Source of the DNA: Aureibaculum flavum
Lineage (GTDB): Bacteria > Bacteroidota > Bacteroidia > Flavobacteriales > Flavobacteriaceae
Reading direction: 5' to 3'
NCBI RefSeq assembly: GCF_016406085.1
Contig: NZ_JAEHFJ010000002.1
Coordinates: 248,001 to 312,000, forward strand
DNA: 64,000 nt
Shown here: positions 17,701 through 26,939 of the stretch, piece by piece
Numbering within the stretch: position 1 is the first letter of the stretch
Layout of the letters: every line of letters begins with the position of its first letter
Program-made: the position numbers and the translations under genes
Notes under the pieces: generated by a model
Told to the model about the DNA's origin: nothing
Seen by the model: the letters and a program-made list of their open reading frames with translations, nothing else
The model's database searches: none

Positions 17701-19185
17701 TTATTTTGTACTTAATATTAGTTCTAATTCTTTTTTCCAATTTTGGTATGCTTTTAAGTAGGGTTCTTTATCTTTAAAAGGCATAAACGTCATTACATGA
17801 TCGTTTTCCATAATTAGTTTTCCATAGCTTTCAAAATCTCCTTTGTGCAAGCCAGAAGCACGTGCTGCTCCAATAGCACCAGTTGTATTATAAATTTCTA
17901 TTTCGTGTTGTATTAATGTAGCCACGGTGTTAGCAAAAATTTCTGAACGAAATAAATTATCGTTACCAGCACGCATTACATTTACATCTATTCCGTCTGA
18001 TGTTAAAATTTCCATACCGTATACAAATGAGAATGCAATACCTTCTAAAGCAGCTCTACAAATATGAGCTTTGTGATGATTATTTAAGTTTACATTGACT
18101 AATCTGGTTCCTATTTCCAAATTGTTTAACATTCTTTCAGCACCGTTTCCAAAAGGAAGCATGCAAACGCCATCTGACCCTACAGGAATTTCTGAAGCCA
18201 AATTATTCATTTCTTCATAAGAATCAACGGCCAAGTTGTTTAGCAACCATCTGTATTGAATTCCAGCACCGTTAATATTTAACAATTTACCAATACGAGG
18301 TTTAGATTTTGTATAATTTACGTGTGCAAAATTGTTTACTCGTGTACTTTCTTTACCGGATAATTTTTCGGTAACAGCATATACAACACCTGATGTTCCA
18401 CCAGTTGCAGCAATTTCACCAGGATTAAATACATTTAACGCCAATGCATTATTTGGTTGGTCTCCTGCTCTATAAAAAATTGGTGTTCCGGCAGCCAAAC
18501 CACTTTCTAACTCTCCTTTTTCACTTACCACACATTGTTCTCCAAACGTTGGTACTATGTCTGGCACTAAAGCGTTATCAATGCCATAATTTTCTAATAA
18601 AAAGTTCGCTACAGTATCGTTTTTAAAATCCCAAAATATACCTTCTGATAAACCAGAAATTGTCGTGGTCATTTTGTTTGAAAACTTAAAGGCAATAAAA
18701 TCTCCTGGCAGCATAAATTTATAAATGTTTTTATAAATTTCTGGTTCATTTTCTTTCACCCATTTTAATTTTGAAGCGGTAAAGTTGGCCGGAGAATTTA
18801 GCAAATGAGAAGTACATTTTTCTTCTCCCATATCTTTAAATCCCTTATTACCTATTTCAACAGCTCTACTATCGCACCAAATAATGCTTTTTCGCAAGGG
18901 TTTTCCCGCTTTATCTACTACAACTAAACCGTGCATTTGGTAAGCAATACCAATACCTTTAATTTGCGTTCTTGAAATATTATAAGTCTTTTTTAACCGT
19001 TCCGTGGCTTTGCAAATATATTGCCACCATTCTTCTGGTTTTTGCTCTGCCCAGCCATTCTTTAATGCCAGCATAGTCATTTCTGTTTCTGGCTCTTGTA
19101 CAACTCCAATACTTTTTCCTGTTGAAATTTCAACAAGAGCAGCCTTGATAGATGAACTTCCTAAATCAAATCCGATGTAATACAT
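17701..19185 (-). CDS. xylB: Xylulokinase
   Basis: Phosphorylates D-xylulose to xylulose 5-phosphate. This 494-residue FGGY kinase has the ATP/phosphate loop DLGSSSIKAALVE at the N-terminus, GIGIAYQMHGLV with the substrate-binding MHG, and IAATGGTSGVVYAV plus GAIGAARASG in the C-terminal lobe. It follows the regulator gene by 4 bp and precedes xylA, so the call as xylulokinase and not another FGGY kinase is secure from context. Confidence 0.95.
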   Translation of the reverse strand: MYYIGFDLGSSSIKAALVEISTGKSIGVVQEPETEMTMLALKNGWAEQKPEEWWQYICKATERLKKTYNISRTQIKGIGIAYQMHGLVVVDKAGKPLRKSIIWCDSRAVEIGNKGFKDMGEEKCTSHLLNSPANFTASKLKWVKENEPEIYKNIYKFMLPGDFIAFKFSNKMTTTISGLSEGIFWDFKNDTVANFLLENYGIDNALVPDIVPTFGEQCVVSEKGELESGLAAGTPIFYRAGDQPNNALALNVFNPGEIAATGGTSGVVYAVTEKLSGKESTRVNNFAHVNYTKSKPRIGKLLNINGAGIQYRWLLNNLAVDSYEEMNNLASEIPVGSDGVCMLPFGNGAERMLNNLEIGTRLVNVNLNNHHKAHICRAALEGIAFSFVYGMEILTSDGIDVNVMRAGNDNLFRSEIFANTVATLIQHEIEIYNTTGAIGAARASGLHKGDFESYGKLIMENDHVMTFMPFKDKEPYLKAYQNWKKELELILSTK

Positions 19186-19189
19186 AATT

Positions 19190-20191
19190 TTATAATGATT
19201 CTCTAATGGTTAATTTTGTTGGTATATAACATTGTATAGGTTTCTCTTTTGTGATAAATTCAGCTGCTTTTGTGCCCAACTTTTTAAAATCAGTGGAAAC
19301 CACAGAAATACCTTTGTAAATAAATTTTTTCATGGGCGTTTCGTTGTACGATAAAAAGCCAACATCTACACCAGGTTCAAAATCTCTTTCGCGACACTGT
19401 TCTAAAAAACTGCCTAAAATTCGATCACTTACACTTATATATGCAATGTTTTTTTCTATGATAAAGGCGTTCGGATTGGTAATTATCTTATACTTGAATT
19501 TGTTACTCTTACAGAAGCTTTTAAAATAGGTAACCGTTTCGATGCTATGATTAGTGTAATTTGGATAAATAAAATGAATCTCATTATATTTTTTAAACAA
19601 GGCAACAGCACCAGTTAAAGCTTCCTCAAAAGAAGCTCCAAAATCTTGAAAAACATAATTATTAGATGGATTAGAATGCATATTCCAATCGATTAAAAGT
19701 AGATTCTGTTGCTCCATTTCAGACAATATAGAGGCCACTTTCTTATGGTCAAAAGGCATAATTACATACTTGTAATATTTACCTTTACTATTGTTGATAA
19801 TAGTTTCAAAGTTGTCAATATTATAATGATGAAATTGAACATCGGTTATAATATTATTAGGCATATTATTTATAAACGAATGGTATAAAACTTCTTTATA
19901 GGCTTTAAAAGTATCTAAAACCAAAAGCACTCTTTTGGTATCGCTAGCCACATAATACCCTTTGTTGGGAACGGCATCTACAACTCCTTGTTCTTTCAAT
20001 AATGAATAGGATTTGAAAACCGTATCTCTTGACAATTCATAGGTCTTACACATTACATTTACCGAAGGAAGTGAATCACCAATTGTAATATCATTTTTAG
20101 CAATGGCATCATTAATAGCATTCACCAACTGCTTATATTTTGGAATATCACTGTTTTGAAGTAACTTAAATGTAAAATTTTCTTTTAACAT
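19190..20191 (-). CDS. GntR-type regulator with sugar-binding domain (xylose operon)
   Basis: This 333-residue protein has an N-terminal winged helix (PKYKQLVNAINDAIAKNDITIGDSLPSVNVMCKTYELSRDTVFKSYSLLKEQGVV) and a C-terminal LacI-type periplasmic-binding-like domain (residues about 75-333). It is the first gene of the operon, 4 bp before xylB, so it probably controls xylB-xylA-transporter and itself with xylose or a related sugar as ligand. A paralogue with the same layout controls rhamnose genes at 60.7-61.8 kb. Just ahead of the ATG (20192-20213) lies a run of direct repeats reading AACAG-AACAG-AACA on the coding strand, a possible operator that overlaps the leader. Confidence 0.88.
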   Translation of the reverse strand: MLKENFTFKLLQNSDIPKYKQLVNAINDAIAKNDITIGDSLPSVNVMCKTYELSRDTVFKSYSLLKEQGVVDAVPNKGYYVASDTKRVLLVLDTFKAYKEVLYHSFINNMPNNIITDVQFHHYNIDNFETIINNSKGKYYKYVIMPFDHKKVASILSEMEQQNLLLIDWNMHSNPSNNYVFQDFGASFEEALTGAVALFKKYNEIHFIYPNYTNHSIETVTYFKSFCKSNKFKYKIITNPNAFIIEKNIAYISVSDRILGSFLEQCRERDFEPGVDVGFLSYNETPMKKFIYKGISVVSTDFKKLGTKAAEFITKEKPIQCYIPTKLTIRESL

Positions 20192-20509
20192 GTGTTCTGT
20201 TCTGTTCCGTTATGTAAAAATAACAAATATTTTCTAATTAACAAAAATCATAGCTCTTTTTTATTGAATAAATAAAAATTTAAAGCAATAATTAAGAGTA
20301 TACATGGTTGAATACTATTAAAAACATAGGCAGAACTCAACAAGAGCATCAATAAGTTGGGTAACCATTTATTTTATTCTTTGCTCTTTGAAGAAGTAAA
20401 ATATTTCAATTTAGCATAAGAATATATCTATTAAAAGTGTTAAATAAGCATTTATGGCAATGTATACGATCTATTTTTACAACTTTTACATCCTTAAAAC
20501 ACTTCGGTT
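20192..20509. other. Intergenic region upstream of the xylose operon
   Basis: This 318-bp gap separates the xylose operon start from the 3' end of the symporter gene. Near the regulator start it holds the direct repeats described there and an inverted repeat GTTAT-N6-ATAAC (20209-20224). No exact TAnnTTTG box is found. The far end overlaps a small imperfect hairpin at the symporter stop codon (about 20491-20514). No gene is visible. Confidence 0.5.
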
Positions 20510-22075
20510 TTAGGACAAATAAATATAGATTCCTATTACTGCAGCAATTACAGTATAGCCAACTGGTTTTAAATATTTCCAATTGGTTATATCTACTTGC
20601 TTTGTATATACTTGGACATAATCTGTTTCTCTTGGTGCGAATTTACTAACCACAAACATTATTATAATGGTTAACACAAACAAGATACCCATTAAGTGTA
20701 AGAAACTAATATCTGGTTTAATTACATATAGTGTTATTAAATATGTAATTGCACTAAATAAAATAGCAATATTTGCAGCTTTCGCAGAAACACGTTTTGA
20801 AAATATACCCACAATTACAATCGCTAAAATAGGAACACTATGCGTACCATTTAATTGCTGAAGGTATGTAAATATACCACCTTCAACACCGTAAAGTAAT
20901 GGAGCTATTCCCATAGAAAATAAGGCTAAAACAATACCAAATATTTTACCTGCACGTACAACTTGTAATTCTGACGCGTCTTTATTAATATATTCTTTAT
21001 AAAAATCAAGACCAAATAAAGTAACCGAACTATTTAAGGCACTATTAAATGAACTTAAAATGGCACCAAACAATACTGCTGCAAAAAAACCAATGAACGC
21101 AACAGGTAGCACTGCCTTAACAACCATTGGATATGCTTCATCAGGATTGGCTAAATCACCATTAAAAATATAGAATGCAATAATACCGGGAAGCACGACA
21201 ATAAAAGGTCCAAGAATTTTAATAAATGCGGCGAGTAAAAGCCCTTTCTGACCTTCTTTTAAATTTTTAGCCCCAAGAGCTCTTTGTATAATTGCTTGGT
21301 TGGTTCCCCAATAGTAAAAGTTAACAATTATCATTCCTGTAAAAAGTGTCCAAAATGGCACATCCGAATCGGGACCACCAATAATATCAAATTTCTCAGG
21401 GAGTGCTGTTGTTAACCTATTTAAACCTGTAAAAACATTACCATCACCAATTTTCATAAGCCCAAAAATGGGTATTAACGAGCCCCCAACAATTAAGCCC
21501 ACAGCATTAATAGAATCAGATACTGCAACAGCTTTTAATCCTCCAAAAATTGCATAAATACTTCCGATAATCCCTATGGACCAAACGGTCACCCACAGAG
21601 CAGCTTCTGGACCCATATTTAATGCCTCAGGAATATCAAACATCGTATTAATGGCCAAAGCACCAGAATACAATACTGTTGGCAACATAGATATGGCGTA
21701 CCCTAATAAGAATAATAAAGAAACAATAGTTTTGGTAGATTTACCATATCTTTTTTCTAAAAATTGTGGAATCGTTGCAATACCACTTTTTAGATATTTA
21801 GGTAATAAAACGAATGCGGTAAAAACCATGGCAATTGCGGCAACCACTTCATAAGCCATAATAGGTAATCCGTCTCTAAACGAAACACCATTCATACCCA
21901 CTATTTGTTCAGTTGATAAGTTTGTTAGTAACAAAGAACCAGCAATAACGGGCCCTGTTAAACTTCTTCCTCCTAAAAAATAACCGTCAGAAGACTTTTC
22001 ATCTGTTGTTTTTGTGGACCACCATGCGATAGCAGCAACCAATAATGTAAAAGCCAAAAACGTTATTATTCCCAT
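20510..22075 (-). CDS. Sodium/solute symporter, probable L-arabinose importer
   Basis: This 521-residue member of the SSS family has about 13-14 membrane helices and the family features GGRSLTGPVIAGSLLLTNLSTEQIVG near the N-terminus and NSALNSSVTLFGLDFYKEY in the middle. The family includes SGLT-type sodium/sugar carriers. As the last gene of araB-araD-araA-symporter, 33 bp after araA, arabinose or arabino-oligosaccharide uptake is the natural role, but the substrate is inferred. Confidence 0.9.
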   Translation of the reverse strand: MGIITFLAFTLLVAAIAWWSTKTTDEKSSDGYFLGGRSLTGPVIAGSLLLTNLSTEQIVGMNGVSFRDGLPIMAYEVVAAIAMVFTAFVLLPKYLKSGIATIPQFLEKRYGKSTKTIVSLLFLLGYAISMLPTVLYSGALAINTMFDIPEALNMGPEAALWVTVWSIGIIGSIYAIFGGLKAVAVSDSINAVGLIVGGSLIPIFGLMKIGDGNVFTGLNRLTTALPEKFDIIGGPDSDVPFWTLFTGMIIVNFYYWGTNQAIIQRALGAKNLKEGQKGLLLAAFIKILGPFIVVLPGIIAFYIFNGDLANPDEAYPMVVKAVLPVAFIGFFAAVLFGAILSSFNSALNSSVTLFGLDFYKEYINKDASELQVVRAGKIFGIVLALFSMGIAPLLYGVEGGIFTYLQQLNGTHSVPILAIVIVGIFSKRVSAKAANIAILFSAITYLITLYVIKPDISFLHLMGILFVLTIIIMFVVSKFAPRETDYVQVYTKQVDITNWKYLKPVGYTVIAAVIGIYIYLS

Positions 22076-22108
22076 AATTTAATTCGTTAAGTGTTCGTTT
22101 GATGCGTA

Positions 22109-23617
22109 TTATAAGCCATGTTGAAACATATGATAATATGCCTCGTTTGCATTAATTTTATCTTTAAAATCTCTTACTGTAGTTCTCTCATCAATAACTA
22201 ATAACTCTATTCCTGCAATGTCAGCAAAATCTTCCATATACTCTGAAGTTATCGATTGACTAAAGACGGTATGATGAGCACCTCCTGCTAAAATCCATGC
22301 TGTAGCTGCAACTTCTAAACTCGGTTTTGCATCCCACAATACTCTAGCTACTGGTAAATTTGGTAAATCCTCCAAAGGTTTTATCGCTTCCACTTCATTT
22401 ACAATGAGCCTGAATCGAGTGCCCATATCAACCAGAGATACATTTATAGCTTCTCCGGTAGTGGAATTAAATACTAGCCTGGCTGGATCTTCTTTACCAC
22501 CAATACCCAACGGATGTACTTCACAAGATGGTTTACCTTCAGCTATGGATGGACAAATTTCTAACATATGAGAACCCAAAACATACGATTTTTGAGGCGT
22601 GAAATGATAGGTATAATCTTCCATAAATGAAACACCACCTTCTAAACCTACATTCATAACTTTAATAGCCCGTAACATTGCTGCTGTTTTCCAATCACCT
22701 TCTGCTCCAAAACCATAACCATCTGCCATTAACCTTTGTACGGCAAGGCCTGGTAATTGTTTTAATTCACCTAAATTTTCGAAAGTATCAGTAAATGCAT
22801 TAAATCCTCCTTCTTCTAAAAAAGCCCGCAAGCCTAATTCTATTTTAGCAGCTTCAATTAGTGAACCTCTTTGAGCACCACCTGTTTTCAACGATGGCGT
22901 TAAGTCATAACTCTCTTCATAGATTGCTAATAATTTATTTAAATCAGTATCCGAAACCTCATTAATATGCTTTACCACATCAGATGAATCAAAACCATTT
23001 ACAGAAAATCCAAATCGCATTTGAGCAGCTACTTTATCTCCTTCCGTAACGGCAACTTCACGCATATTATCACCAATTCTGGCTACTTTTAAATGTTGTA
23101 ATTCATCCCATCCTAAAACAACTCTCGACCATACGCCTAATTTATACTGAACGCGTTCATCTTGCCAATGTCCTACTACAACTTTTCGTTTTTTACGCAT
23201 TCTAGTCATCATAAAACCAAATTCTCTGTCACCATGTGCAGATTGGTTTAGATTCATAAAATCCATATCTATTGACTTCCAAGGTATTTCAGCATTATAT
23301 TGCGTGTGCAAATGGCACAATGGTTTATTTAAAATCGTTAGGCCATTTATCCACATTTTAGCTGGCGAAAAAGTGTGCATCCATGTTATAATACCGATAC
23401 AATTTTTAGAAATATTAGCTTCCTGACATACGTTAGTAATTTCGTCTGGTGTTTTAACGGTCGGTTTATAAACAATAGAAACAGGTAAATGCGAGGATGC
23501 ATTAAACCCTTTTACAATTTCTTTTGAATTTTCTGCTACTTGTTTTAAAGTCTCATCTCCGTACAAATGTTGGCTTCCTGTTACAAACCAAATTTCTTTT
23601 TTTGAACTATCTATCAT
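22109..23617 (-). CDS. araA: L-arabinose isomerase
   Basis: Converts L-arabinose to L-ribulose. This about 502-residue protein has [17 protein letters not shown] at its start, [13 protein letters not shown], [15 protein letters not shown] region, [26 protein letters not shown], and the metal/catalytic residues in [11 protein letters not shown] and [11 protein letters not shown] place the start at the ATG at 23617, 16 bp after the araD stop; an in-frame ATG at 23653 would overlap araD by 20 bp and add 12 non-conserved residues. Normal length for the family. Confidence 0.96.
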   Translation of the reverse strand: MIDSSKKEIWFVTGSQHLYGDETLKQVAENSKEIVKGFNASSHLPVSIVYKPTVKTPDEITNVCQEANISKNCIGIITWMHTFSPAKMWINGLTILNKPLCHLHTQYNAEIPWKSIDMDFMNLNQSAHGDREFGFMMTRMRKKRKVVVGHWQDERVQYKLGVWSRVVLGWDELQHLKVARIGDNMREVAVTEGDKVAAQMRFGFSVNGFDSSDVVKHINEVSDTDLNKLLAIYEESYDLTPSLKTGGAQRGSLIEAAKIELGLRAFLEEGGFNAFTDTFENLGELKQLPGLAVQRLMADGYGFGAEGDWKTAAMLRAIKVMNVGLEGGVSFMEDYTYHFTPQKSYVLGSHMLEICPSIAEGKPSCEVHPLGIGGKEDPARLVFNSTTGEAINVSLVDMGTRFRLIVNEVEAIKPLEDLPNLPVARVLWDAKPSLEVAATAWILAGGAHHTVFSQSITSEYMEDFADIAGIELLVIDERTTVRDFKDKINANEAYYHMFQHGL

Positions 23618-23633
23618 ACTGTCTTTTATATTT

Positions 23634-24335
23634 TTACTGTCCGTAATAGGCATTTATACCATGTTTACGTTCGTAATGCTTCTTAATTAATGCTTCTTTC
23701 AGCTTTGGTGCATTAGGGTTAATCTGCAATGTTAAAGTTGCCATTTGAGCTACGGTCTCTAACACTTTACTATTGTAAACCGCTTTAGCGGCATCTTTAC
23801 CCCAAGCAAAAGGGCCATGATTACCAATCAATATCATTTCAACTTCGGTATGTGAAAGCCCTTTATCCTTAAAACAATCTACTATTTGAATTCCGGTATT
23901 GTGTTCGTAATTCCCTTTAATGAGTTCATCACTCATGGGCGGTGCACACGGAATATCTGTGGTTAAATGATCAGCATGCGTAGTCCCAAAAATAGGAATA
24001 TCTTTTTGAGCCTGTGCCCAAGCTACTGAATACATGGCATGTGTATGTGCAACACCTCCAATATCATTCCAATTTTTATAAAGATAGGCATGCGTTTTAG
24101 TGTCAGAAGAAGGTCTTAATTCACCTTCAATTATGGTATTATCATAATCGAGGATTACAATATCTTCTGGTGTTAAGATTTCGTAAGGAACACCACTTGG
24201 TTTAATTGCAAAAACACCTTTTTTACGATCAACCGCACTCACATTTCCAAATGTATAAATTACTAAACCCAGAGCGTTTAACTCCATGTTTGCTTCGTAA
24301 CATTCTTGCTTAAGTGCACTGTAGATTGAACTCAT
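23634..24335 (-). CDS. araD: L-ribulose-5-phosphate 4-epimerase
   Basis: Converts L-ribulose 5-phosphate to D-xylulose 5-phosphate. The 233-residue class II aldolase fold is shown by [20 protein letters not shown], the metal histidines in [14 protein letters not shown] and [18 protein letters not shown], and [10 protein letters not shown]. It follows araB by 4 bp and leads directly into araA, the common araBDA order in Bacteroidota. Confidence 0.96.
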   Translation of the reverse strand: MSSIYSALKQECYEANMELNALGLVIYTFGNVSAVDRKKGVFAIKPSGVPYEILTPEDIVILDYDNTIIEGELRPSSDTKTHAYLYKNWNDIGGVAHTHAMYSVAWAQAQKDIPIFGTTHADHLTTDIPCAPPMSDELIKGNYEHNTGIQIVDCFKDKGLSHTEVEMILIGNHGPFAWGKDAAKAVYNSKVLETVAQMATLTLQINPNAPKLKEALIKKHYERKHGINAYYGQ

Positions 24336-24339
24336 TTAT

Positions 24340-26010
24340 TTATTTTTTAGTGATATTTTCTACAAAAGAACTCAGTTCGTTATAAGATTGCATCTGTTTT
24401 TTATACACGGGTACTTTGTCCTTTTCAGGATAATAGATTGCTTCAAAATTACTTCCCATTTTTTTACTCGCTTCAATCACATTAGCGTAAATTCCTGAAG
24501 CTACAGCGGCATATATTGCTGCACCTAATGCAGGTGCTTGGTCTGAAGCTGCCACTTTAATTGGCTTATCTAATACATTGGCTAGCGTTTGCATAATAAA
24601 AGGAGATTTTCTTGCTACACCACCGATGCCAATTACGCTATTGATGGCAACACCCTCTTCTTCAAAACGTTCCACTATTTTTTTCGAGCCAAAACATATT
24701 GCATTTACTAATGCTTTAAAAATATGTGGAGCTTTTGTACCTAATGTTAAGTTAGACATTGCGGCTTTTAATTCTTGATTCGCATCAGGTGTTCTTCTTC
24801 CATTGATCCAATCTAAAGCAGTTGGTATACTCTCAGACAGCGGAATATTTTCCGCTTGTTCACTCAATTTCTTAATAAAATTAGCCTCTATTTCTTCTTT
24901 TAATTCACTTTTTTGAGCTTCACCTAAAACATTTGAAGTCAACACGAGATTATCAATTGGCCAAGACAACATATCTTTAAACCAAGCTAATAAATCGCCA
25001 AAAGCAGACTGACCAGCTTCTAAACCTTCCATTCCTGGAATTACAGAGCCATCAACTTGTCCACAAATACCCTTTACTGTTTTGGTTCCTAAAAGTTCTT
25101 TGGAAGAAACCATGATATCACAGGTTGAAGTACCCATAACTCTTACCAAGGTATGTTCTTCTATTTTTGCTCCAAGTGCTCCTGCATGAGCATCAAAAGT
25201 ACCCACTGCTATCACCGTATCTGTTGTAAGTCCCAACTTTTTAGCCCATTCAGCACTTAATTTTCCAGCAACCTCGTTTGAGGTGTAAGTCTCATCAAAC
25301 AATCTATTACGTAGATTGGCAAGATATGGATCCAATTGATCTAAAAATTTTTCAGATGGTAATCCACCCCATGACTGATGCCACATGGCCTTATGCCCAG
25401 CTGCACAACGGCTACGTTTAAATGATTTTAAATCTTTATTCTCTATAAGTAAATAGGTAAGTAAATCGCAATGCTCCATCCATGAATATGCCGCATTTTT
25501 TACAGTATCATCTTGTCTGATGATATGTAAAATTTTTGCCCAAAACCATTCTGAGGAATAGATACCACCTTCATATTTTGTAAAATTTTCACCACCCCAA
25601 TTTTCAGCTAATTCATTTATTTCGTTAGCTTCATTAATTGCCGTATGATCCTTCCATAGGACCATCATAGCATTAGGATTCTCTTCAAAACCTTTAGTTA
25701 ACGCTAAGGGAGTACCACATTTATCAATTGGAATTGGAGAAGAACCAGTTGTATCAATACAAATACCTTTTATTGATTCGGGTTCAACTTTACTTTGTGT
25801 TACCACAGATTTTATAACATCTTCTAACCCTTCTATATGATCTAATGGATGTTGTCTAAATTGATTAATGGAAGCATGGCAATACTTATTTTCTTTCCAT
25901 CTCTGGTAAAAATGGACTTTGGAAGCTATTTCCTGCCCTGTTGCTGTATCAATTAATACTGCACGAACAGAATCAGATCCATAATCTAAACCAATTACAT
26001 AATTTCTCAC
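24340..26010 (-). CDS. araB: Ribulokinase
   Basis: Phosphorylates L-ribulose. The 556-residue FGGY kinase has GLDYGSDSVRAVLID at the N-terminus, VMGTSTCDIMVSS, GLEAGQSAFGDLLAW and IGIGGVARKSPFIMQTLANVL with AALGAAIYAAVASG near the C-terminus. The start is a GTG, since the codon two positions upstream (after GTA) is a stop and no ATG precedes the conserved N-terminus. It is the first gene of the araBDA-symporter operon; a promoter-like box and a palindromic operator lie 20-60 bp upstream. Confidence 0.95.
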   Translation of the reverse strand: MRNYVIGLDYGSDSVRAVLIDTATGQEIASKVHFYQRWKENKYCHASINQFRQHPLDHIEGLEDVIKSVVTQSKVEPESIKGICIDTTGSSPIPIDKCGTPLALTKGFEENPNAMMVLWKDHTAINEANEINELAENWGGENFTKYEGGIYSSEWFWAKILHIIRQDDTVKNAAYSWMEHCDLLTYLLIENKDLKSFKRSRCAAGHKAMWHQSWGGLPSEKFLDQLDPYLANLRNRLFDETYTSNEVAGKLSAEWAKKLGLTTDTVIAVGTFDAHAGALGAKIEEHTLVRVMGTSTCDIMVSSKELLGTKTVKGICGQVDGSVIPGMEGLEAGQSAFGDLLAWFKDMLSWPIDNLVLTSNVLGEAQKSELKEEIEANFIKKLSEQAENIPLSESIPTALDWINGRRTPDANQELKAAMSNLTLGTKAPHIFKALVNAICFGSKKIVERFEEEGVAINSVIGIGGVARKSPFIMQTLANVLDKPIKVAASDQAPALGAAIYAAVASGIYANVIEASKKMGSNFEAIYYPEKDKVPVYKKQMQSYNELSSFVENITKK

Positions 26011-26030
26011 TACTTAATTATTTATTAAAA

Positions 26031-26072
26031 CAAATATAGTGATTTATTTTTATAAGTGTTTGAGATACACTT
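26031..26072 (-). promoter_or_regulatory. araB promoter with candidate AraR operator
   Basis: On the minus strand TATATTTG (26038-26031) is a -7 box, with no good -33 TTG. The palindrome AGTGT-N7-ACACT (26055-26071; 6-bp arms with flanking A and T) covers the place where the -33 element would be. The same palindrome next to the same box occurs at 34822-34845. The operator is a candidate for AraR, coded just upstream. Confidence 0.6.
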
Positions 26073-26088
26073 TTAATTTTAATACCTA

Positions 26089-26778
26089 TTAAATTTTAAA
26101 AACGAAGCCCTCTTTTAATTTTTCATTATATTTTTCTAAATCAAACTGATAGAGAAAAGAACCTTTTTTTGAAGACTCCATATCCTTTTCTTCTAATTTA
26201 ATAAGTATGTCTAAGGCATTTATCTTGTTTGTAAAGTTTCGTTTATCTAATTTTTTATTTAAAACTGATTCATATAAGTTTTGCAGTTGCAACATGGTAA
26301 ATTTATCCGGTAAAAGCTCAAACCCGATAGGGTTGGTTTTAGTTCTATACTTTAATCTTCTCACCGCATGCTTTACCATTTGATTATGATCAAAAATTAG
26401 TTTCGGAGCCTTTTCTAAACTGAACCATTTTGCTGAATTTAACTGAATTAGTTCTTTTTCACTTGTAGCAATGTCTATTAAAGCATAATACGCTACAGAA
26501 ATTGTACGCTCAGCAGGATCTCTATCAACCTTACTAAAGGCGTAAAATTGTTCCATATAAATATCATGTAAGCCCGTAAGGTGATTTAGAATGCGTATTG
26601 CTGACTCATCTAAATTTTCTTCTTTCTTTAAAAAACCGCCAATTAAAGACCATTTGCCTTTTTCTGGTTCAAAGTCTCTTTTAATAAGTAAAATTTTAAG
26701 GTCTTGACCATCAAATCCAAAAATTATACAATCTACCGCTAATAATACTTTATCTTCTTTACTATAATTATTTAACAT
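26089..26778 (-). CDS. araR: Nudix-type transcriptional regulator AraR
   Basis: This 229-residue protein joins a Nudix-fold domain (residues about 10-145) to a C-terminal winged-helix region (about 150-229), the layout of NrtR/AraR regulators. The Nudix box at residues 48-70 keeps the glycines and first Glu but the REUxEE part reads R-I-L-N-H-L, so the catalytic glutamates are gone and the fold must serve as a sensor. AraR of Bacteroides thetaiotaomicron is a member of this family and controls arabinose genes. Its position directly upstream of araB on the same strand fits that role. Confidence 0.88.
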   Translation of the reverse strand: MLNNYSKEDKVLLAVDCIIFGFDGQDLKILLIKRDFEPEKGKWSLIGGFLKKEENLDESAIRILNHLTGLHDIYMEQFYAFSKVDRDPAERTISVAYYALIDIATSEKELIQLNSAKWFSLEKAPKLIFDHNQMVKHAVRRLKYRTKTNPIGFELLPDKFTMLQLQNLYESVLNKKLDKRNFTNKINALDILIKLEEKDMESSKKGSFLYQFDLEKYNEKLKEGFVFKI

Positions 26779-26801
26779 ATAAAAAATTTCAACTAAAATA
26801 T

Positions 26802-26824
26802 AAACTCATAAACCGTATGAGTTT
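26802..26824 (-). promoter_or_regulatory. Palindrome upstream of araR
   Basis: Nine-base arms AAACTCATA and TATGAGTTT with a 5-base spacer lie 24 bp ahead of the araR ATG. A TATTTTTG box on the minus strand (26841-26834) lies further upstream and would put this palindrome at the transcript start, suited to autoregulation. The sequence differs from the AGTGT-N7-ACACT sites. Confidence 0.45.
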
Positions 26825-26890
26825 TTAATACTACAAAAATAAGTGTTTAATACATCTAATTATCTATTATAATGAGATTTAATAACAAAA

Positions 26891-26921
26891 AAAGTCGCTT
26901 ATTTTAAAAATAAGCGACTTT
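26891..26921 (-). terminator. Terminator of the 1231-residue protein gene
   Basis: A perfect 14-bp stem (26891-26904 with 26908-26921) with a 3-base loop is followed on the minus strand by seven T. It begins about 18 bp after the stop codon and is one of the clearest terminators in the window. Confidence 0.85.
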
Positions 26922-26939
26922 ATCTTTCCTACTTTTATC

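Noticed and set aside
20491-20514. Terminator at the end of the symporter gene
   Set aside because: The stem has a bulge, includes the stop codon and has no T run.
23618-23653. ATG at 23653 as the start of araA
   Set aside because: It overlaps araD by 20 bp and gives a longer N-terminus than the family; the ATG at 23617 fits. It cannot be fully excluded.
26834-26858. AGTGT half-site upstream of araR as a full AraR operator
   Set aside because: Only one arm matches; the second arm (ATCT) is off and the spacing differs by two bases from the two good sites.
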